From contig NC_133653.1 in the NCBI RefSeq assembly GCF_009905375.1, positions 99,251,261 through 99,315,260 on the forward strand: DNA of 64,000 bases, given 5' to 3'. The notes under the pieces were generated by a model. That model was not told the DNA's origin. It saw only the letters and a list, made by a program, of their open reading frames with translations, and ran no database searches. The position numbers were made by a program, and so were the translations under genes. The stretch is from Apium graveolens. Its lineage: Eukaryota; Streptophyta; Magnoliopsida; Apiales; Apiaceae. This document shows positions 10,756-22,988 of the stretch, piece after piece (position 1 is the first letter of the stretch; each line of letters starts with the position of its first letter).

Positions 10756-11060
10756 ATGTGGTACTTCCCTACCTTTAGGACAAACATGAGGAGGGGAGTT
10801 TATGCCTAATTCTCCAATAGTAACATTGTAATCATAACCTACTCCAGATGTTTGATTAATAGAATGATTATTGTAGAACTCTTTAGCCTTAGAGCAAGAA
10901 TTATAGTAAGCTTTGACCTTAGTCTCAAGACCGGTGATCTTGTCTTTGAGAATAGTTTCGAGTTGTCTATAACAGTCAACTCTATTTTCTAGAAAAGAAA
11001 ATTGTCCTTTTAATTTATCTTCAGCCTTGGAAGACTATACCATTCTCTCTGACTGTTGAG

Positions 11061-11061
<1 letters not shown>

Positions 11062-11093
<32 letters not shown>
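11062..11093. repeat. Trinucleotide (TTG/CAA)n repeat in gag
   Basis: About ten TTG units on the plus strand, reading as a run of glutamine codons in the minus-strand gag frame. It is likely a variable poly-Gln linker of the capsid protein. Confidence 0.85.
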
Positions 11094-11102
11094 CTTCAGC
11101 TA

Positions 11103-11741
11103 CTAGAGCAGTAGACGTGCTGACCACTCTTCCCTTCCTTTCTCGTAGACTTCCTTCTGCTGAATCTGCTCCAACTCATAGGTTTTTAGCACACCATAGA
11201 GTCTTTCCAAAGAAATCTCATTCAGATCTCTCGCTTCTCTTATTGCAGTGATTCTATGTTCAAGATGAGTTGGCAGTGTTAAAAGGAACTTTTTGTTGAC
11301 CTCCCTGATTGAATAATATTTTCCATTTATGTTCAGGTTGTTGATCAATGCATTGTACCTCTCAAACACTTCAGTGATTCCTTCTCCTTAATTGGATTTA
11401 AGATGTTCATACTCAGAGGTTAGGAACTCTAACTTGTTCTCCCGAACTTCCTCTGTGCCTTCATTAATCACCTAAATAGTTTCCCAGATGTGTTTGGAAT
11501 TTTTACAGTTCATCACATGTCTGTTCATCAAGGGATCAAGGGAATCAACTAAAATTAATTGAAGGCTGGCATCCAAGAAGGCTTCTTCTTTTTCAGCAGG
11601 AGAAAAATCCTCAGGATCTTTTACATAGGTTCTAGCTGTGGTAATTACAACATCATCTTCTATAACCTCTGGTCCAATAACCATCGGAATTTTTGGACCC
11701 TTCTTTAATACGTCCAGATATTTGGGATTTGGACCCTTCAT
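11103..11741 (-). pseudogene. gag: Element B gag, capsid side, truncated
   Basis: Two open stretches in one frame (11741-11472 and 11369-11103) correspond to residues from about 35 onward of the element A gag. They are split by a TAA where A has CAA (SNQGEGI) and by a second stop in INE. Homology to A stops near 11730; the first ~35 codons, leader, primer site and 5' LTR of B are missing. The apparent Met at 11741 lies in foreign sequence (see 11728-11739), so it is not a real start. Confidence 0.82.
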
Positions 11742-12822
11742 TAATGGAGGATTAATGGAGTTTCAAACCTTGTTGAATCACCACGTATCCCGCTCTCGCG
11801 ATCTATGCTCCATGGTATCCACACAAATATTTTTCTTGAAGGATTGATGTGTACTAGCACCCGAAAACTCCATCTCTACCTCTCTTCCTATTTCTCCTTG
11901 AACGGCTAGGGTTTTGTAAAACCATGTATCCTTTTTATATAAATCAGCCCTCAAAGAGTTTATATAGAGAGAAGAATGAAATTTCTAATTATAATCTAAT
12001 TATAATTAATACTAATCCGAAATCCCAATTTATTATTTAATTATGTCACAATTAATTAATTAATAACTTATTTTGGAATTAGTTTAAGTAATTTTTCTAT
12101 TTTGTTTAAGTAATTAATTAAGTCATACTTAATTAATATCATAAATAAAATAAATTACTTATATATTTAAATTCATAATTTAAATTATTACTCCTTCAAG
12201 CGTTCATCGTGTGTGGCCTTGTAGGTTATTATTACGTTGGCAATAATTTTAATATCTCATATTAAAATTATAAACAATGAGCGGCAACTAGTAATACATC
12301 ATTGCTACCCAAGTAATAATAATTAAATCGATGATTCGATTAAACCTTTCGTGATAATGTATATTGTAATATAACCCCTTTAACCAACTATTATAGATTA
12401 AACTAGAGGCATGTAATGTGTCATCCTCATCATAGTTTAATCCAAGTTTTCTTGATCAATGAGTAGACTATCATATCAAATCAATATTTGAGTGTGGCCA
12501 CGCATTTCATAGTATAGCTCACACAAGAGGCCAATAATATCACTCCTAAAATAGGAGGGTTAAATCTCATCTAGATCATTCATATTTCTCATATGATTCA
12601 TAATATACCTAATGTCAACTTTTATCATTACCCGATCAAAGATAACTTTTAATGGAATCAAAGTATATTAATTCTCTTATAGAAATATAATGACTTCATG
12701 TCTAAGGACCATTATATCATTAACAGGTCAATCCAACACCATGTATCTATTATATGTGCCTATGTTTTGACTTTGGTATCACCATACCTATGATCTAAGA
12801 TGTGATCATCAGTCAACAAACA

Positions 12823-14098
12823 TGTTAGGTCCCAATATGTTTGTAGAAGGGGGGGTTGAATACAAACTATACCGTTTAATCGAATAAAATGCGGAATAAA
12901 AAAGTGAAATAAAATTCAAGTTAAATAAAACTATTATTAAATTTGAAAGGTGTTACAACAACGATAGCGTTTACAAGGGATTAATCTCAAATAAATTATT
13001 CCAAATCTAGAATAAATTCGACATGAACTTTTTCTATTTTTGAAATAAAAAGATCAAATGCTAAAATCAATTTGAGATTAAGTTCTAGGGATTTTGATCC
13101 GCTAGATAGTTACACAACAACAAGATAATGATTTCTAGTGGTTTGAATTTAACATTAATGACTAGAAATTAATAGGCTCGAAATGCAATTGAGAGAGATG
13201 AAATACTTCTGCTGTTTGTTCTTCATGTTGTTGTTCTGTAATCAATTAGCTTCTGTCTGAGTTTTTCTTTTATATTCATTCAACAGAAATTCACTGTATT
13301 GGCAAGACAATCCGTTGAGCTAGCATGACAATCCCAACAGCTGGTAGAACTATCGGTATGACAAATGAATGAACTACCAAGACAATCCCAACAGCTGGTA
13401 GAACTTCCAGTAAGATAATTAAATGAACTGGAATGACTTTCGGTATGACTATTGATTGTCATACTGATTGTCATACTAATACAAAAGATTGTCTTGCTGA
13501 ATTAATTTTGAATTTAAATTCAAAATCAATTCTGAAAATGTATAATATTAATTCAGAATTAATTAATCAATTAATCCAATTAATTAATAAATTAATCTTC
13601 GCAGATATAATTTATTTTCTTAATTAAATTATACAACTTAATTAATTAATAGAGAATTAATACTACTCTTGAACATCAACTATTCTTCTGAAAATCTTCT
13701 GATAATTATGAATCAATTCCACACTTCAATGTTGACACTCGATGTACTGTCTGGTTCATGAGTGACTAACTTCCGTGACGTTTCTTCATGTCTTGACTTT
13801 AATAACTTGATTTTCTTCAGATTAAATCCCTGTAAATATTTGATACCCTGACGAGATCTCTGTCACTTGATTAAATCCACAATCTTGATTTATATCACTG
13901 AGGCTTGATCAATTTCTTGAGCTTCTTCCAGTTAATTAAGTCATCAAGTCTGTAGATGAATAGTGTTACTTAATCCTTTGACATATGTTACTTAGTGAGA
14001 TCTCTTTGACGAAAGAAACCACTATTTACTTGTTACATCCTTATTTGAGTTGAGTTAAATCCTCGAATAAATAAATAGGCTATGACATATGCCTTTCA
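12823..14098 (-). mobile_element. Solo LTR of the A/B Sirevirus-like family
   Basis: It starts TGTTAGGTCC, ends CTTTCA, and is flanked by perfect 5-bp duplications AAACA (12818-12822 and 14099-14103). The uninterrupted target is seen at about 21187-21205 in the other C LTR. No internal sequence remains, so a complete insertion was reduced by LTR-LTR recombination. A cluster of GACAATC-type motifs (about 13290-13491) lies just upstream, in element sense, of TATAAAA (13268-13274). It has one 47-bp terminal unit, unlike the LTR at 785-2108. Confidence 0.93.
13268..13274 (-). promoter_or_regulatory. TATA box of the Sirevirus-like LTR
   Basis: The minus strand reads TATAAAA within GAATATAAAAG. 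It sits about 20 bases downstream, in element sense, of the repeat cluster at 13290-13491, with about 480 bases of R/U5 left to the LTR end at 12823. Probable core promoter. The transcription start is not visible. Confidence 0.55.
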
Positions 14099-14384
14099 AA
14101 ACATACTAGTCTTAATACATTATTATTGTCCCCTATAATAATACTCGACTAGGGACCTTTTGGAATATTAATATTATTCTCATAATCTTATTTCTAAGTC
14201 ACATGCTTAGAGATATAGAATTGCATATCATATTCCAAGGACATTTATTAATCTAACATTTATATCGCAGTAAATTACGAATTAATAAATTATAAAAGGA
14301 ATAATGATAGAACATAAATACTAATAATCCAAATGTCTTATACTAAGCCATCATAGTATTATCTCTAGGGTACAAACACTAACA

Positions 14385-14395
14385 ATCTCCCATTT
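14385..14395 (-). other. Polypurine tract of element C
   Basis: The minus strand reads AAATGGGAGAT next to the LTR end, matching the copia consensus also seen in E (AGTGGGAGAT at 44721-44730). Confidence 0.8.
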
Positions 14396-14419
14396 GCACT
14401 AGAGCCAATAAATCATGTA

Positions 14420-16213
14420 TCTAATACTCATGGAACTATTATGACCATCGTGCTTCTAGTGCGACAAAGCCTTAGTCAGTGGGTCCGACAACATTATCAT
14501 TACTATGCATACATTTATATCTCCTTGATTATTAATCTCATTAATACGGTGATATCGTCTAAGGACATGCCTAAACAGTCTCATTGGTTGTTTCGAAATC
14601 ATCAATGTATTCGACTTCCATTATAGAATAATCAATGTTCTTGTTTTGAACTATTCCAGCTAACTTCACTTATATTTAGAAAAAACACAAAATAGACATA
14701 AACACGTAATCATCCTTGTATGTCCAAAAATTAGGTTTAGAAACTAGCATCAGTGTAATCCATTTTGCAACTAGTTCCCTATCTTCTCCATACACCAAAA
14801 ATAAATCTTTAGTCCTCTTTAAGTACTTAAGAATATTCTTGAAAACTATTCAGTGAACCTCACATGGATTAGACTAGTATCTGCTCGTTATGCTCAAAGC
14901 ATACAAAACATTAGGATAAATACATATCATTGTACATATTGTAGATCCAATTGCGCTAAATACATATCATTGTACATATTATAGATCCAATTTCTAAAGC
15001 ATATGGAACTTTCTCAAACGGCCCTTATCATCTAATAATTCAGGGGAAATTATCTTTTGAGATCACTATCCCATGAGACATCAAAACATATCTTTTCTTT
15101 GTCTCATGCATCCTAAAATGATGCAATATTTTATCAATGTATGTACTCCAACTAGGTCGATTAATCTCTTCAATCTATCTCTATAGATCTTGATCCCTAA
15201 TATATAGGTAGCATCGCCTAAGTCTTTCATCGAGAAACTATTTCTCAATCAAGTCTTAACATCCTGTAGAGAAGGCATGTTATTCTCTATTTGTTATATG
15301 TCATCTACATATAATACTAGAAATGTCACATGGCTCCCACTAACCTTCTTGCAAACATATGGTTCATCTTCGTTTTGAATAAAACCAAACTCTTCAACTA
15401 TTTTTTCAAAACGAATATCCATCTCTTTGAGGCTTGCTTCAATCTATAAATAGATAGAAGTAACTTACAGACCATCTTAGCAAACTTTGGATCGACAAAA
15501 CCCTCAGATTGTATTATATAAACATCCTCTTCAAGGCTCCCATATAAGAAAATGGTTTTAACATCCATTTGCCAAATCTCATAGTCAAAGTAAGCAGCTG
15601 TTGCTAGCAAAATCCTGATGAACTTGACCAGCAACTGGTGAAAAATTATCATCATAGTCTATACCATGAATTTTCTTGAAACCTTTTGCCACTAGTCACG
15701 CTTTATAGGTCTGTACTTTACCATCCATGTTGGTTTTCTTTTTAAACCCACTTGCACCCTATAGGTTTTACCCTTTCGAGTGGATCAACTAAAGTCAATA
15801 TTTTATTTTGATACATGGATTCCATCTCGGATTTTATGGCCTCCAGCCATCTCTTGGAGTCTGGACTGTTCATAGCATCTTGGTAGGTAAGAGGCTTATC
15901 ATTATCCATAAGCATCACATCACCATCTTGAGTGAAGAGAAACCCATAATTTTTCTCGGGCTCATGGTTAAATTTTACTTGATCTACGAACAACCTGTGT
16001 TTCGTGAACATGATTACTTTCAACATTTTGATGTGCACTTTGATCATGTTCCAACTCTAATTCAATGTAATCATATGGTTCTCGATCTTCACCAAGATGT
16101 ATTGTCCTCCCACTGATTTTCTTAGAAATTAGTTCTCCCTCAAGAAATATAGCGGTCCGAACAACAAACACTTTGTTCTCGGAAGGATTATAAAATCTAT
16201 ACCTTAGTCCCAC
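14420..16213 (-). pseudogene. pol: Element C pol: RT and C-terminal remnants
   Basis: A heavily broken copia RT in several frames. 16213-15968 carries the integrase C-terminal region. 16047-15742 carries PLTYQDAMNSPDSKRWLEAIKSEM and IGCKWV, the start of RT. 15655-15398 carries [15 protein letters not shown] with the first catalytic Asp, and a YVDD box is readable at 15300-15311 (FLVLYVDD). Near 14440-14510 there are remnants of the pol tail. The lineage matches element E but C keeps YVDD where E has lost it. Most RNase H motifs could not be found. Confidence 0.75.
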
Positions 16214-17000
16214 TTGGGTATCCCATAAAATAGCATCTATCTAATTTTGGTCCAAGCTTGTCAGAGGCTACACGTTTTACAAATGCTTCACGTCCCTAAA
16301 TTTTCATAAATGACATGTTAAGACATTTATCAGTCCATATCTTATATGAAGTCTTTTGAATCGCTTTTTTCGGAACTCAGTTAAGTGTGTATGCAGCCGT
16401 TTTTAGATAATAACCCCAGAAACTGATTGAAAGATCTGTTTGACTCATCATCTATCACATTATGTTCAACAAGGTATGATTTTTCCTCTCAGGATCTCTA
16501 TTCCATTGAGGTGTTTCAGAAGGAGTAAGTTGTGATACAATATCACACTCCTTCAAGAATCTCTTGAATTTGAGGCTTAAGTATCCTCCTCCACGATCTG
16601 ATCATAAAACTTTTATATTTTCCCCTATTTGCTTTTCTACTTCGGCTTTATATTCTTTGAACATTTCAAAAGAATCGGATTTGTTCTTCATAAGAACCAC
16701 ATATCCATATCTACTGAAATTATCAGTAAATGTTATAAAGTAGTATAAGCCACCCATTGCCATCATACACATTCGACCACATACATCATTATGTATAAAT
16801 CATAATCGTTCGGTGGCCCTTTCACCTGATCAGGTAAAAGAAGCTTTAGTCATTTTTCCAATGAGATAAAGTTCACATCTTTTTTATGATCAAAATCAAA
16901 CTTATCCAAGTATCCATCTATATGTAACTCAGAAATGCGTTTCTCATTAATATGGCCTAAATAACAATACTAGAGATAATGTTTGATTTGAGTCATCGTA
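16214..17000 (-). pseudogene. pol: Element C pol: integrase remnant
   Basis: Readable fragments on the minus strand include WSDRGGGY (second catalytic Asp) near 16590 and ETPQWNRDPERKN with the catalytic Glu near 16500. Numerous stops and frameshifts follow. The order gag, integrase, RT from high to low coordinates fits a minus-strand copia element. It is inactive. Confidence 0.65.
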
Positions 17001-17900
17001 GAACATAATTGTTAACTAATTGTGCAACATTATAAGCCTTATCATTAAAATAGAATAAACAACTGTTATTTATTTAATTAAAATGAAAACCTTTCTTGTC
17101 CTGACAAAAAATTGATATAATGTATCCGCTAAAGTCAGGCACGTAATAACAATTTATCAAGTTCTCAATATCGCCTTATGGGAAAAATTATGTATTGAGT
17201 TCCTTCAACTAGAGCAACAACCTTTGCTCCAATTCTAACCTGATACCTGAAGCTTGACCATTGTTGGTCTTCTTCTTTAGATCTCCCAAATAAGCTCGAC
17301 AATTTAACTTCTAATTATCTGGTTATTTCCAAAGAAGTGACGATCATCTTCTTTAGCAACACCACTATCAGGCTTCAAAAGCCCTTTGGGATTGAACTTT
17401 GGTTTGGCACCGAACAAGATCAAATCTTCACCTTGCCTGTCCACTATTCTTTCCCATTTGCATTCCATGTGTACATCATCAATATGGACGTAGTTCATGC
17501 CTTTACCATGTTGTTTTCAGCAGTTCTAAACTTGTCTCACAACTCAATGGGTGTTCTCATTCATTTTGTTCATAACAAAACTGAGAGTAGAATTTGTTCA
17601 AAGATTGCTTGATCAAATCAAGCCGAGTCTCTAGACCAATCTTGAAACCAAAATTTCAAGGTACGAACGCCTTTAATCTTTAGAACATTTGGTCCAACCG
17701 GATCTCATTTTCCCATTTAAGCAAATTTATAGTGCCTTATATTGTCAAATCTTTCTTGACGAGCCTATCCTTCAAACATCCTTTGAAGGTGTTCAATCAC
17801 ATCATAAGCATCCATATGCTCTTGTTGCTTCTAAAGCTCGGCACTCATAATTGCAAGAATGGGACATGAAACATCTGTTGCATAATCAATTTACTTCAGG
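17001..17900 (-). pseudogene. gag: Element C gag and protease-region remnant
   Basis: The fragment EHMDAYDVIEHLQ near 17760-17830 matches EHMDAYNILMHL of the element E gag. The stretch 17498-17304 (64 codons) resembles no motif I can name and lies where nucleocapsid and protease should be. No intact zinc knuckle or DTG/DSG was found. Confidence 0.55.
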
Positions 17901-19907
17901 TAAGCATTTTGGTCAGCACATGTTTCATTCTCAGGAAGAAGAAATAAGGGAGGGTTTAATTGACATCCTTGAGCCTGGGGACAATCCTCAAGTTCCCATG
18001 TCAGTCAATAAAATTATTTCATGTCAGTTTGTCCTTCTCAAGGATTATTACATAAAGAAGTTATTTGTGTTATTTGTCATTTGATATCTAAAATATTAAA
18101 GTGCATAAAATGAATTAGTCTACAGATGATCATTAAATTATGTTCAAGTGATTATTCATATATATATATATTCATAATATATATCTCCCACTATTTTTAT
18201 CAAATCAATAGCCCTAACTATTAATTAAAAAAGAATATCTTCAATATCCTTTCTAGTGAGTCAAGACCCTTATTTCACCATGCGTTAGGTCAGCTTTGGC
18301 TTTTCTCCTAAAACATGATTATTTAGGTAGACAACATTTGTTATTATATAAACTATATAACTCTTGGATAGCTTGGTGGAACAACATTTGTTCATATTTA
18401 TCTAATAAATCTCGCCAAACTCTATGCCTCTAAGTTCGCAATCCTATTATGGTAACTTAGTTAAGTCAAGCCCAATAGTCAAAAAGTATCAATATACTTC
18501 AACACATCTCCCACGATAGAAGGGAGTACTTCGCTTTGGCGAACCCACTCCTTATCGATATAGGGGTTAATGCATTGGACTCATTGGAAGGCATCTGAGC
18601 AACTTAATATTAACTTTAGGGTTTTGTGAATTTTAAAACGATCATGATCCCATCATAAAGAGATTCCAAATTTTTCCTTGAATAAAATACTTCAAATCAA
18701 TATTCATCAATGGTTTGATTTCCAGGTAGTGAGGGAGTCACAACGGTCTCGCTTAAAACCCACAACCTTACAAGTTCAATAAACCCGCTTTTGATAAGAT
18801 TGCCCCATGTCGGAAATAAAGAAGATTAGTATTTTATTTCGTGTTTCATAAACACGAGAATCTCATTATCATTTGTTTATTTTAAAATCTTGAATCGTTA
18901 CAGATTTTATCTTGTTTAGCAAGCATGACATGGGTGTCGTATCTAATACATATATCCTTAATCTAATTAAGCATACATCATTAAACTACTCTACACATAC
19001 ATTCATATGAGCATATATATGTAAAGTGTGACAATTAAACGTGGTTGGTTATGACTTCATCCTATGTGATTGTCATCAAGCTAATGAAAAAGATCTAAGT
19101 CAATCTAAGGTGGAAAATAAATACAGGCTAACTATTACATGTCTTATTTCTTGTATTGCTTCCTTGGATGACCTCCATGTGGGATTACCCTTCTTTGATC
19201 TTCAAATTTTCATGTCTCCATGTACATTACAAGAATGAAATATAAAACCTAATCTAATGAACTTACAAGAAGAACTCGAGTTATATTCGATATTTAATAA
19301 TTACAAGACCGAACAACATAGTATTTAAAAAAACCAAAACTATTAACCTAAGGTCATAAGCCATAACCATCCACCATGCTCAAGTAACACATAAGAACAT
19401 GTTAGAACACATAATCTAATCTTAAAATATCATGCCCATCATGATCTAATCATAAAAATTAAATATGAAAAAAATCAGAAAATTCGAAATTAATTTTGAT
19501 AACATTAAATCACAGACTACAGGGTCTAAACGGCGTCAAATGCCTTACAGATGAGTCGATGATGGCTTTTGCCTCAGTTTTGTTCAGACGCTCGATTCCC
19601 TATCGAATAGGGTATTCGTTTGCAAAAATCAGACACCGGACCCAGATTTTAGAGAATTTGCAACTTCTGATTTAAAATCCGTATCTAATACGATTCTCAT
19701 AACAAGAATAAATATAAATCATGTATATATCAGTATACATACAAATTATATAATCATCATATGATTATACAACTTACATGAATATCGTATATTCAAACCA
19801 TACATATACAAACATGTTGTATCAACATCAAAACATGGCAAATCATGTCCATGCCGGTATATCAAAAATGGTTAAACACTTAAATGAATTAAACACTTTC
19901 GCAAGTA
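17901..19907 (-). other. Element C 5' untranslated leader
   Basis: About 2 kb without a convincing gene. Its part near the primer site (about 19500-19800) aligns in reverse complement with the leader of element E (about 39840-40130), including the stretch around GACTCGTCTGTAAGGCGTTTGACG. Only short chance ORFs occur. Confidence 0.65.
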
Positions 19908-19919
19908 GCTCTGGTGCCA
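19908..19919 (-). other. Degenerate primer-binding site of element C
   Basis: The minus strand reads TGGCACCAGAGC, two transitions away from the tRNA-iMet match TGGTATCAGAGC seen in E. It is one base from the LTR. Confidence 0.8.
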
Positions 19920-19920
19920 T

Positions 19921-21478
19921 TGAAGGGTTTCGAGCAAATAAACGCAACGAAAATGATGTAAAATTAAATTAAAACCAGAATAAAATTGAAACCCTACGCA
20001 GGATCCATACGAAAATAGATATTTAATTCATAGTAAGAATCTTTACCTTAAAGAAGCTTTAGGAGTTCATTAATGGAGGATTAATGGATTTTCAAACCTT
20101 GTTGAATCACCATGTATCCCGCTCTAGCGATCTACGCTCTACGGTATCCAGAAGAATGTTTTTCTTGAAGGATTGATGTATACTGGCACCCGAAAACTCC
20201 ATCTCTACCTATCTTCCTCTTTTTCCTTGAATGGCTAGGGTTTTGTAAAACCATGTATCCTTTTTATATAACTCAACCCTCAAAGAGTTTATATAGAGAG
20301 AAGAGTGAGTTTTCTAATTATAATCTAATTATATTTAATACTAATCCAAAATCCCAATTTATTATTTAATTAAGTCACACTTAATTAATTAATAACTTAT
20401 TTCAGAATTAGTTTAAGTAATTTCTGTATTTTATTTAAGTAAATAATCAAGTCATACTTAATTAATATCATAAATAAAATAAATTACTTATTTATTTAAA
20501 TTCATAATTTAAATTATTTCTCCTTCAAGCGTTCTTTGTGTGTGACCTTGTAGGTTATTATTACGTTGGCAATAATTTTAATATCTCATATTAAAGTTAT
20601 AAACATTCAGTGACTTCTAATTATACATCATTGCTACCCAAGTAATAATAATTGAATCGGTAATTCGATCAAACATTTCGTGATCATGTACAATGTAATA
20701 TAATCCCTTTAACCAAATATTATAAATTAAACTAGAGGCATGTAATGTGTCATCCTCATCATAGTTTAATCCAAGTTTCCTTGATCAATGAGTAGACTAT
20801 CATATCAAATCAACATTTGAGCATGACCACGCATTTCATAGTCTAGCTCACACAAGAGGTCAATAATATCACTCCTAAAATAGGAGGGTTAAATCCCATC
20901 TAGATCATTCATATTTATCATACGATTCATAATATACCCAATGTCCACTTTTATCATTACCCGGTCAATGATAACTTTTAATGGAATCAAAGTATATCAA
21001 TTATTGTATAGAAATATAATGACTTCACGTCTAAGGACCATTATATCATTATCACTGTGAGAATAACTTATGACACTATAAATATGTAGTATCTCACAAC
21101 GGGTCAATCCAACACCATGTATCTAATATATGTGTATGTTTTGACTTTAGTATCACCATACCTATGATCTGAGATGTGATCATCAGTCAACAAACAGACT
21201 AGTCTTAATGCATTATTATTGTCCCATATAATAATACTCAACTAGGGACCTTTAGAAATATTGATACTATTCTCATAATCTCATTTCTAAGTCACATGCT
21301 TAGAGTTATAGAATTGCATATCATATTTCAAGGAAATTTATTAATGTAACATTTATATCGCAGTAAATTAAGAATTAATAAATTATAAAAGGAATAATCG
21401 ATAGAACATAAATATGAATAATCCAAATGTCTTAAACTAAACCATCATAGTGTTGTCTCTAGGGCATAAACACTAATA
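19921..21478 (-). repeat. Element C 5' LTR
   Basis: It starts TGAAGGGTTTCG and ends ACACTAATA at 21478, where the 3' copy has ACACTAACA, so the terminal CA has decayed to TA. It is 1,558 bp. The U5 part resembles the U5 of element E (ATGGATCCTGCG, AAACCCTTCA), while the rest differs. To the right it abuts the truncated element D. Confidence 0.9.
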
Positions 21479-22302
21479 GGCTTTAGAGCAGGGGGAATCA
21501 TCCATATCAAAATCAGAGGTACCAACTCTAAATACAATTAATTTAAATACAAACCAATATAACAAAACTGTTGAAAAGATGAGTGTAGAGATGTTTCACA
21601 TCAACACAAGCATGGTGGAAGCAATTGAGGAGGTTAGTAGATTGTCAAAAATTATTGAGAAGCTTGAGATTAAAAAGTAAGAGTTGGAACTGCAGTTTGT
21701 TGAGCTTGAAACAGTCAAGCAAGAAAATGAATATCTGAAAAACAAGCTCAAGTGTGCAAGTAAAATTGAAGCAGCGCTGAGGAAAAAATGGAAAAGAATG
21801 AAGCAAAATTGAAGTCCTTTAAATATGCATTTCTTTTGGTTGGACAATACCATGAGAAAAACAAATATGTGCTAATATTGCTATTGGTTTGAAGTATGAT
21901 GCCATGAACAAAAACAAGAAAAATGAAGGTGACAAAGGAAAAAAAATTGCAGATCAAGATGTCCCAATTATGTTGAGAAAAGTAAATGCACCTTTGTTCA
22001 AGGCATGTAAAGTTAATTTCAGTGAGGTTGAGCTGGTCGTCAAGCAAAAGCTTGCGGATGAATACAGTGAAAAGCAGGATGCAGAAACCACTACAACAAA
22101 TGAAACTGAAAAGAAGCCAATAGTCAATCAAGTTATCAAGACACCAACCAAGGAGGTTAAAACGGAGAATGCTGGGAAAAAGAAAAGGAACATGAATGGA
22201 AAAATAGGTGTGAACAAGAGCAATAACTATGCTTTTGTTGAAGATGCTCCTAGGAAATAATGTCAAAAATGTGGCTCAATAAATCACCTAACTTACCTTT
22301 GT
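21479..22302 (+). pseudogene. gag: Element D gag, C-terminal half
   Basis: Fragments in several frames. A coiled-coil stretch begins at 21581 (MSVEMFHINTSMVEAIEEV), with an early TAA. A Lys-rich 123-codon stretch follows (21889-22260). After its stop the same frame encodes a clean zinc knuckle, CQKCGSINHLTYLC (22261-22302), for RNA binding. The capsid domain and 5' LTR are missing at the junction with element C. Lineage matches element B. Confidence 0.72.
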
Positions 22303-22619
22303 AAATAGGTTGTTAGTGAGCCAAAGTTGGGAGCTTGCAAATACAATGTGGCATTGACTGAAGATCTATATTCATTCTGTGACAAATTTGATTGCATTCC
22401 TTACAATATGAAAGTGATGTCAAGCTATCATAAATTAAGAGTATATCTTAAAGAAGTTAAAATTGGATCCATAGCTAAAAAGGAAAATTTAATCAATCAA
22501 TAAATACTGTTCTTTTTGAATCATCAAATTTTACTTCTGCAACTTGTGTGGAAAAAAAGTACCGAACACTGTTTGAGTAGCTAAACATACTTAATACTCA
22601 TTGTGGATAGGGAAAGATA

Positions 22620-22988
22620 AAGAGAGTCATATGGATCATTGACAGTGGATGCTCCAGACATATGACAGGTGATAAGGCCCTTCTATCATAGTTTGAGGAG
22701 ATGAATGGCCCATTGGTGACTTTTGAAGACAACAGCAAATGAATCACAATGGGATATCGTAAGCTAGTTTCAGGAAATGTTGTCATAGATGATGTAGCAC
22801 TAGTTTCTAGACTTGAAGTAAATCTTCTAAGTGTCAGCCAATTTACTAACAAGGGATTCAAGGTGAATTTTGAAAAAGAAGACTGCTCAATTATCAGCAA
22901 GAAGACTGGTGAAACTGCTCTAAAAGGAGTAAGAAAAGGAAGCTTGTTTGTTGCAGATGTAAGTTCAGCAAACAAGGATGGAATTTGA
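22620..22988 (+). pseudogene. pol: Element D pol: protease
   Basis: The copia protease signature WIIDSGCSRHMTGDKALL is encoded at about 22632-22686 and followed by a stop. A 79-codon open piece (22749-22988) continues with VNLLSVSQFTNKGF and KGSLFVADVSSANKDG, the protease-integrase connector. The order and text match element B. Confidence 0.8.

Larger units (their letters stand above)
11738..14384 (-). repeat. Element C 3' LTR, truncated and split by a solo LTR
   Basis: Segments 11738-12822 and 14104-14384 match the 5' LTR of C (19921-21478) from about 20067 to its end, so roughly the first 146 bases (plus-strand order) are lost at the junction with B. An internal stretch of about 46 bp near 12722 is also missing relative to the 5' copy. 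It ends ...ACACTAACA at 14384, followed by a polypurine tract. The Sirevirus solo LTR interrupts it. Confidence 0.88.

Noticed and set aside
17017..17180. A possible host tRNA or small RNA gene in degenerate element C
   Set aside because: No cloverleaf or A/B box could be made out; the sequence fits decayed gag-pol spacing.
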